From positions 16,016,235-16,080,234 of the forward strand of contig CM017564.1 in the NCBI GenBank assembly GCA_007844125.1: a DNA stretch of 64,000 bases. The letters run 5' to 3'. Position 1 is the stretch's first letter. Each line of letters starts with the position of its first letter. The notes beneath the pieces were generated by a model. That model was not told the origin of the DNA, made no database searches, and was given only the letters and a program-made list of their open reading frames with translations. The translations under genes and the position numbers were made by a program. The DNA comes from Sinonovacula constricta (lineage: Eukaryota > Mollusca > Bivalvia > Cardiida > Solecurtidae). Below are positions 57,766-64,000 of the stretch, piece by piece.

Positions 57766-59119
57766 CTATTTAGGCGCCTTAACGGGTGACCTTGATGGTT
57801 TGTCTGGTGGAGACTCTGTCTCCATCAGACAATCAAATCTGTTAACAGAGTTGGACCTGACAACTCTATTATCTTGGGAATTTGGAGGACTGGGTCCTCC
57901 AGTTTTCTCTGAAGAGCTACCAGCTTCCTGTGAAGCCTTGGCAGCTCTTCCGGCAGCTCTCCTTTCTGCTTTTGATAGCTTAGCAGGTTGGCTAGAAGGT
58001 GTCAACCTTTCAGTAGACGGTTGAGAAGATTGGGTAGACGTAGATGGTTTAGGTTGGATAGACTGTTTAGTTTGTTTTACAGAAGATTCAGTTGTCTCGT
58101 TTATATTGATAGATGACTCTGTAACCTTGTATTTTGTTGGTACAATAATTTTCTCAGATACTTGGTCACATGAGGGAGTTTCATACTGTGTTGAGCTGTC
58201 ATGGCAGACCGACTTGTTCGATTTTGTCACTGCAGCGTAAGAAGTTTTAGACAATGTATTGTCTTGCCAATTTACGTGCTTCTGGAAAAGATACATTTAA
58301 GGTATATTTAATTTTTAGTACCTCTTTCTCAAATTTCCAGGTGGGACATTCTCTGGACCTACTTTCGTGTGGTCCAGAGCAATTTGGACACTTCGGTTCT
58401 GCCTGACACTTAACATTTGGGGTGTGGGCGTGTTCTCCACATCGTCCGCAAATCATTGTATTTGTACACGATGACTCGTGGTGACCAAATTTCTGGCAAT
58501 CGTAACACCGTAATGGATTCGGAATATAAATCTGAACTTTGACATTAAGATATCCTACCTTAATAGTGGTGGGGAGTTTAGGGTTGTTAAATGTTAGGAC
58601 AAGTGTATTGGTAGGTATTCTCTGTCCTGCCTTTAAGAAGGAGAATCTTCTGACACCACTCACACCTTGTGGTGTGAGCTCTGTCGGGATTTCCTCCTCT
58701 GGAAGTCCCGACAGGTCGGGGCAACGAATAACACCTTTCGAAAAGTTAAGAGATGAATGTGGAAAGGTTTTCACTTTGAGTGAACAGAATTCTTTAAGTT
58801 TTAAAATTTTGTCGGAAATTGGTTTTCTGTTCGTTTCAATGAGAAGGCTGTCATTTTTAGTTTTTTTAATAGAGTCAACTGTTCCAATTAGTCCTTTGAT
58901 TGTTTTTTCAATTATGAATGGTGAAACTTTAGTAATTGGTGTTTTTTCAATTGATTGTATTACAAGGAAACGAGGGAAATTTTGGTTTTGTCTTTGGTCA
59001 TTGTCTGAATCTTCTGAAGATATTGATGGTATCGGTTCATAACATTTGCGTTTTGAAGCCATGAAGTAATGTAATAAGTTTCGGCACTCTGGGTCACCAC
59101 CCGCCTCGGAGCCCAACAA
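57766..59119 (-). pseudogene. LINE ORF1 (zinc-knuckle RNA-binding protein)
   Basis: Nucleic-acid chaperone/RNP protein of the LINE. Start at 59119, or more likely the internal ATG at 59062 (MASKRKCYEPIPSI). An N-terminal RRM-like region is followed by three zinc knuckles: CYDCQKFGHHESSC, CGRCGEHAHTPNVKC and CPNCSGPHESRSREC, as in I/Jockey-type ORF1 proteins. After the knuckles a one-base frameshift near 58250 separates the last part (58296-57766), which has SYAAVTK, a Ser/Thr/Pro/Gln-rich linker and a basic KAERRAAGRAAKAS stretch. The stop lies 21 bp before ORF2. Confidence 0.88.
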
Positions 59120-59632
59120 GGGGACGTTGACATGGAGTGGGTATCCGACCTCCCTACGTCAGTGATATCAGAGTGTTATACTCCGATATAGATTACAGAA
59201 AGTAATGATGCCAGATTAATCCGTATAGTCGGTTGTCCAATAGATTTAAGTACAAAGGAGACAATAAGAGGGACAGGGTTGCGTTACACGGTATATTATA
59301 AGAGAATAAGTAGAAACATGAGTGGAAAGTAGGAGGACAAAGTAAGATGTATACAATAGGGAAATATAAGTAATCCATGAACAACGCGACTAGCCGATTG
59401 GTTATACCGGATCAATATAACCGCCCGCCTACTCCGTAACTCAGGGCCAAAATAGTGTATTGGTCAGTTTTGGCATAATTGCCAGCCTCCACTAACGTCA
59501 ACCATCAGGATCCCGTCATCAGGGAGACACTGGGTCGCCACCCACGGCAAACAGGTGGGCTACCTTTGGAGGGTTTTTACCCCGCTACAGGTAGCGGCAG
59601 CCGGAGAATTCTATGCCCCTTCCGGCAGGGCC
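59120..59632 (-). promoter_or_regulatory. LINE 5' UTR with probable internal promoter
   Basis: GC-rich leader beginning GGCCCTGCCGGAAGGGGCAT, with GCCGCTACCTGTAGCGGGGT capable of a local hairpin (GCTACCTGTAGC). The same sequence heads the second LINE copy (36608 downward), so it is a conserved part of the element. LINEs normally carry an internal promoter here; no specific motif was proven. Confidence 0.6.
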
Positions 59633-59710
59633 TACATTATTGTATTATGTCACTGTGATGTATACATTATTTAATTATGTCACTGTGATGTGTGCATTAT
59701 TTATTATTAT
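59633..59710. repeat. 30-bp minisatellite, right remnant, with right target duplication
   Basis: Begins with the right copy of the 18-bp target duplication (59633-59650) and continues with two more 30-bp units (TATGTCACTGTGATGTATAC and TATGTCACTGTGATGTGTGC). This shows that the LINE landed near the right edge of the array at 52391-53714. Confidence 0.9.
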
Positions 59711-59713
59711 TTA

Positions 59714-60332
59714 TTTGTATTTTGGGTTTTGCGGTACACCGACACCTGATAGGTCATACGGCGACAATATAATATAATCAGGTTAAACCTAAATAAGTGA
59801 GTAGAAAAAAAATCTATCAGGATAAAAATGTGTATTATAAGTGAAGACAGGTTAACATATAAAACAGTTAAAATGTGAAACGTTAGCGAAATAAACAGTT
59901 CAAAAATTTATAACTTAATAACAATACAAATCTCGTTTAGGAAGCAAGCTTAGCATCAGATACTGTCGTAAATAATTCGCATATGTTATTGACATTAAAA
60001 TACTTAGACCGAATATGGCTCGTGTCAATACAATGTAATAAAATATGATTAACTGTAAGAGGTTCCTGCAAGGAACACATTCAGGTTGAACTTCTCTTTT
60101 TAAAAGGTATGTATGAGTTAATCTAGTATGCCCAATACGACAGCGGGTAAGAGCTACGTCTTCCTACCTACTTTCTCTGCAAGTAGAGATATTGGCATCG
60201 ACGTTAGGTTTAATGGCGTGTAATTTGTTATAAACATTATTGTCCCAACTTGTTTGCAATTTTGTTAAAAATATATCGATTGATAAGTTGTTTAAAATCT
60301 GTGTAGAGGATGCAAAGATCTGTATCAGTAAG
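59714..60332 (-). mobile_element. LINE 3' fragment, left neighbour of YqaJ ORF
   Basis: Minus-oriented LINE tail (GTATTTTGGGTTTTGCGGTA at 59723), then UTR, then RNase H tail (translations SWDNNVYNKLHAIKPNVDAN and so on). Homology ends at CAGTAAG (60332), exactly where the YqaJ reading frame begins. 5'-truncated. Confidence 0.8.
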
Positions 60333-61042
60333 TACTGGGAGTAAAGTGGGAAAAGAATGATGCTCGTCAATGTCCAAACATTAGCTATGAAGATCCTGTG
60401 GACTACCTCATTCATAAGAAAGCCTATGATGGGAGACAGATGAAAGCTTTTCGGGCCATGTTTTCCATCAACTACGTACGAAAGCTTAGATTGACAGCCA
60501 GTAGAATCAACGCCATTCCGAAAACAGAACGAGGCAATGGGGACAACTTTGTTACCAACCAGATTTATCCCCGATTCAAAGGAAATGATGTCACAAAACA
60601 TGGTCAAAAGTTTGAGTCCGCTGCTCGATCATGGTTGGAACAAACATCAGGACTTTTAGTGAGAAAAAGTGGCCTAGTTGTGAATCAAAATGAACCGTAT
60701 GTTGCAGCAAGCCCCTACGGCATCATTGATGATAATACCATCCTTGAGATAAACTGTCCTACAAAGTTATTGGACCAGCTACTGACAACAATTAAATACG
60801 ACCTACAGTTAGATAAGAATGGGAAGTATGTGCTGCAGCCTAAGGGAAGTAATGGTTATTATACACAAGTGCAAATGACAATGTTCTATACAGGAAAAAA
60901 GATGTGTAAATTTGTTGTGTGGACTGAGGGTGAAGGTGTCATTGCTGACGTCAACTATGACAGAGACTTTGAAAGTGAAATAATGCTTAGGATGCGGGAG
61001 TTTTATTTTCACACTTTGCTTGTTCGAATAACGGATGAATAA
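60333..61042 (+). CDS. YqaJ-type exonuclease/recombinase-like protein, 5'-truncated
   Basis: The frame is open from the LINE junction (KWEKNDARQCPNISYEDPVDYL) to the stop after VRITDE. It follows the YqaJ (lambda-exonuclease-like, PD-(D/E)XK fold) layout: GQKFESAARSWLEQTSGLLV, GLVVNQNEPYVAASPYGIID, TILEINCPTK and YYTQVQMTMFYTGKKMCKFV. In active members the core is SPDG and E-x-K (EIKCP). Here they are SPYG and EINCP, so both metal/catalytic positions are changed and nuclease activity is unlikely. The N-terminal part, which often holds a zinc-finger (SWIM-like) region in animal homologues, is missing. In metazoans such genes are often transposon-associated. LINE tails of the same orientation flank it on both sides. 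Confidence 0.75.
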
Positions 61043-61072
61043 AGGAACAAGAGAATAAATTATGTAATGCTT

Positions 61073-61448
61073 TATTTTTTTATTTGGGTCATACGGCACC
61101 GAATACAAAGTTAAATGTGAATAGAGCGTAATCAGGTTAAAACCAAACTACGCATGTAAAATATAGAAAAATATAAAAACTATCAGGTAAAAGAATAAAT
61201 AATAATTGAAAACAGGTCAACACATACAGCGGTTTAAAAAAGTATGACGATTGGTAAATAAACAGTTTAAAAATTTACAACTTATTAAGAATACCAATCT
61301 CGTTCAAAAAGCAAAAAAGTTTAGATTTCGACACTGTCCTAATAGGTCGTACATGTTATGGACATTAAAATACTTCGACGGTATGTGGTCTGTGTCGATA
61401 CACTTTAAAAGATATGGTTGACTGTCAGTGGTTCCTAGCAAGGAACAC
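61073..61448 (-). mobile_element. LINE 3' fragment, right neighbour of YqaJ ORF
   Basis: Minus-oriented LINE UTR (ATACAAAGTTAAATGTGAAT and AAAACAGGTCAACACATA) up to the ORF2 end (CTGTCAGTGGTTCCTAGCAA). The terminal 26 bases of the tail are deleted (ATTTGGG joined to TCATACGGC). It is the same subfamily as 39127-39782. Confidence 0.8.
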
Positions 61449-61449
61449 A

Positions 61450-62275
61450 TCATTCATTCTCCGTTTAGTGGGACCACTGGATAAAACACCTGTCTCTGGC
61501 CATTATTCTGACGACATTTAAAATGCTGTGGAAAGTTATTTTGATTAACAAATATATGCTAGTAAAACAATTTCCTCAAAAAGAGACTTATGTTTCAAAT
61601 AGAAAAAAATGGATTCTAGGTTGAATATGGGTCCAATTTCACAAATGTGCCATGTCCCCATGTTAGTGTATTTTTTTTCTTCTATCGTAATTTTTATATT
61701 TTTGGAGATTCTAAAAAAAATATTAAAATTTATTTCTCCAAAATGATTTATGCAATCAATTTAAACGAGGTTTTGATAATAAACCTCGATTTATCTGGCA
61801 CCATTCTAATTCTGCAGATGTCTCCGAATCATGCAACAGATACGTTACAAAATTTTAAACTTCTGCATTGTTCAACAAAATTTCATTAGAAATAAACCAT
61901 GAAGTGCAACAGAAGCCAAAAGTGGGTACAGTTAGACTTCAACTATGATTTAATTGCACAGAATTAAGGTGTTAAAACTATATCATGTTTTTTCGTGATT
62001 TTGTATAAATTAGTACTTAAAATTTCAACAGATACGTTACACTGTTTTACCATTTTAATTATATTCTAACTATGACATTTGCTTAAAATTCACATTTGAT
62101 GTAAAGCAAATACCGTTGACGGTTTTTAACCTCTGACAAATAGAGATTTCATTAAAAAATCTGTCTGTACAAAGAAGAAAACAGTTTAGATTGACATATA
62201 CGTGATGAACAGAAACGTTACCAGTTTCAGGATTTAAATTTCCCGCCTGCTTACGTCAAAGAATTGTGTGCTCAC
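61450..62275. other. AT-rich non-coding, no gene seen
   Basis: No protein-like frame; the 80-codon plus frame at 61647-61889 is AT-biased. It ends at the putative left terminus of the hAT element. Confidence 0.45.
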
Positions 62276-62444
62276 ATTAGTGATGTCACGATGATCGAGT
62301 TAAATCGAATAATCGTCGCTGGTTACTAATGTCCGCGACAATCGATTTCCCTATCGCAAAATCGATTCCGGTAGTTAAATTTATTTCCGTTAGTTAGTAA
62401 AAATTACAAAGGGACGTAATTCATACATAGCGTCATGTCGGGCG

Positions 62445-62576
62445 ATGAAAACGAAAATTTTCAACTTTCCGGGGAAGGTTCGCTCGTCTGTTTGGCGGTT
62501 CTTTGGCTTTCGGAAGCGTATAGATGGACCCCCAATTAAGAAAAACTTGGACATGACGACTGTCATCTGTAAATAA
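62445..62576 (+). pseudogene. hAT transposase, BED zinc-finger remnant
   Basis: From ATG 62445: MKTKIFNFPGKVRSSVWRFF, then IKKNLDMTTVICK and a stop at 62574-62576. Beyond the stop CMKSYANKGN continues in the same frame. The SSVW-x-F, C-x2-C and YANKGN pattern is the BED zinc finger of ZBED proteins; the stop replaces a residue between the two Cys ligands. The histidine half of the finger and the linker to the catalytic domain are missing. Confidence 0.7.
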
Positions 62577-62900
62577 TGCATGAAATCCTACGCAAACAAA
62601 GGCAATTTTTTCAATGAACTTTCATCTTTTTCGGACATAACCTTACCACCGGACATATTGTTTTTAACTTTTTGTATCGTTGTTTTCAAAGGAATGTAAC
62701 AAAATCTAAAAATTAAAGTAATGTTTAAATAAATTTCTATCCCCGCAACATTTTTAACAACATTTTTTGTAAAGCGTGTGTCATTTCTGTTGAAAAAAGT
62801 AAACCTTTTGAAAAAAATATCAAAGTCTATGCTTCCTTGTTTAAATGTTGCATTATTTTTGAAATTTCTTATAATTGCTTAAAATTTCTTTTTGTTCCAG

Positions 62901-63956
62901 AAGCTGTAATGAGGTGGAATCTCCCAACTCCTATTGTGGTAACAGACAATGCAGCAAATGAAGTTAAAGCTATTCAGACTCTCGGTTGGGAGCGCTTTGG
63001 TTGCTATGGTCACCGAATAAATATGGTAGTAAAACATTCCCTTTAAGTTCCTGAGGTTGCTAAAATAATTGGTAAAACAAGAAAACGTGTTGGCGTGTTT
63101 CATCAGTCTACAAGTGTAAATGATTGCTTGCTTGAAAAACAGAGAACTATATATGAGAACAATAAATCAGCTATCGGACATAAACTTATTCAAGATGTTG
63201 CTACACGGTGGAATAGCTGCTACAATATGTTGGAACGGGTTGTTGAACAGAATGCAGCTATTTTGGCTGTGGCAAGTGATGACAAATTAAGCAAGACAGC
63301 ATCTTATAATGTGAAAACCTACTGTCTCACCTTTGAGCAACATACTATTGTAAAAGGATTGTTACAGTTGCTATTACCATTTAAAATGGCAACAACTATC
63401 CTCTTCGCTGACAAAGCTCCTACCATGGGTAAAGTGTTGTTGTGTATGGCAAAAATTCATGACAGCTTAAACTCAACAACCTACTCATCAACAGTTATGA
63501 AAGTTGTAAATGTAATGAAACAACAGCTACAGAAAAGGACTGATCATGAGGATATCTCTGTGATGGGGGAATCCTCAACCCTGACCTAAAGTCATGTTCA
63601 TTTATGTCTGATGAACAAAAGCTTCAAGCTCACAAGTTGCTCTTAGACAAGTGCATTTCAATGTTTGGCTCACATGGGGAGTGTGCCATGCTGTGTAGTT
63701 CAAGCTGAAGATGACGGCGCTACCAAAACAGAAACGGCCACAAGCTCCTCAGCTCTTCCAGAGCTTCCTAGGATACCTGTACCTGCTCCCGAAACCAAAT
63801 TTTGATGAGAATGACAATTTAATATCTCCCGAACCTGCTATGCAGAAAATAAAATGCACCGACTTAGAAGAGTGGTTTGATGATTTTGTTATAACTGGGC
63901 ATTCATCAACATCAGTGTCCAGTCTAGTGGAGCAGGAAGTTGCCCGGTACCTGTGA
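62901..63956 (+). pseudogene. hAT transposase, catalytic-domain remnant
   Basis: An acceptor-like TTTTTGTTCCAG precedes AVMRWNLPTPIVVTDNAANE, which holds the first catalytic Asp. The frame then reads GCYGHRINMVVKH, DVATRWNSCYNMLERVVEQN and LPFKMATTILFADKAPTMGK, phrases of the RNase-H-like fold of ZBED1/ZBED4-type hAT transposases. Lesions: an in-frame TAA at 63044-63046, a frameshift near 63570 and another near 63700. The last frame (63711-63956) ends before the C-terminal dimerisation region. Non-functional. Confidence 0.8.
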
Positions 63957-64000
63957 TCGCCAAGAAGCCAAGAGTTTGAAACTTTGAATAGAGTGTGAGT

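Larger units (their letters stand above)
53733..59632 (-). mobile_element. Full-length I-clade (Nimb-like) LINE
   Basis: A 5.9-kb non-LTR retrotransposon bounded by perfect 18-bp target duplications. In transcript order it has a 5' UTR (59632-59120), ORF1 with zinc knuckles (59119-57766), a 21-bp gap and ORF2 (57744-54082) with apurinic endonuclease, reverse transcriptase and RNase H. The 3' UTR has a tandem duplication, and the terminus TCGGTGTGCCGTTAAACCCA is followed by AAAATACAAAAT in place of a long poly(A). The RNase H domain plus an ORF1 with three zinc knuckles point to the I superclade; Nimb is my best guess. The copy is broken by one frameshift in ORF1 and three to four lesions in ORF2. 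Complete ends and identical duplications indicate a fairly recent insertion. Confidence 0.92.
62278..64000 (+). mobile_element. Decayed ZBED-type hAT transposon (3' end outside window)
   Basis: The left terminus is probably TAGTGATGTCACGATGATCG at 62278, of the type found at the ends of ZBED-like hAT elements. Inside are a BED-finger remnant (62445-62576) and a catalytic-domain remnant (62901-63956). The right end is not in the window, so inverted repeats and the 8-bp target duplication cannot be checked. Confidence 0.7.

Noticed and set aside
54855..59042. Plus-strand frames antisense to the LINE (for example 58539-59042, 167 codons)
   Set aside because: Shadows of ORF1 and ORF2; composition is that of the complementary coding strand.
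60164..60607. 147-codon minus frame over the YqaJ region
   Set aside because: The C-terminal part is LINE RNase H; the N-terminal part is the antisense of the YqaJ frame. It is a chance fusion.

Overview
The window looks like metazoan, most likely bivalve-mollusc, nuclear DNA. It is AT-rich and intron-containing, with GT-AG splice sites, a B-box/NHL-type TRIM gene and a small C-type-lectin gene. It also carries tRNA-derived SINEs, I-clade (Nimb-like) LINEs and very long minisatellites of the kind common in bivalves. The species assignment is inferred from family content; nothing here is bacterial and there is no operon structure.

Layout. 1-625: an unusual interleaved inverted repeat. 626-4400: non-coding. 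4403-16758 (minus): a three-exon gene for a 538-residue B-box/coiled-coil/beta-propeller protein. Its introns are filled with TE remnants, a CT-rich array and a 32-bp minisatellite split by a SINE. 16.8-20.7 kb: non-coding, with SINEs and one degraded repeat. 20.73-25.24 kb: a probable 4.5-kb terminal-inverted-repeat element whose core is a 21-bp minisatellite and whose right arm is a ladder of about 170-bp repeats. 25.32-26.92 kb: a second inverted-repeat element carrying two SINEs. 27.0-33.8 kb: a MITE, a tRNA-like sequence, a 40/80-bp array, one isolated candidate exon and a 42-bp array. 33.8-36.6 kb: an LINE whose middle is replaced by a CACTA-type transposase fragment. 38.3-38.9 kb: a second CACTA-type transposase fragment. 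39-44 kb: LINE fragments.

48.3-50.2 kb (plus): a three-exon secreted PAN/C-type-lectin-like gene with matching splice phases. 52.4-53.7 kb: a 30-bp array, interrupted by a complete 5.9-kb LINE (53733-59632, minus) with perfect 18-bp target-site duplications. 59.7-61.4 kb: two further LINE tails flanking a 5'-truncated YqaJ-type nuclease ORF with altered catalytic positions. 62.3 kb to the end: a decayed ZBED-type hAT transposon running off the window.

Only two host genes are well supported (the TRIM-like and lectin-like genes); both belong to families expanded in bivalves and commonly linked to recognition or immunity. Most of the remainder is transposable-element and satellite DNA. Several long open frames are by-products of tandem repeats whose period is a multiple of three and should not be read as genes.
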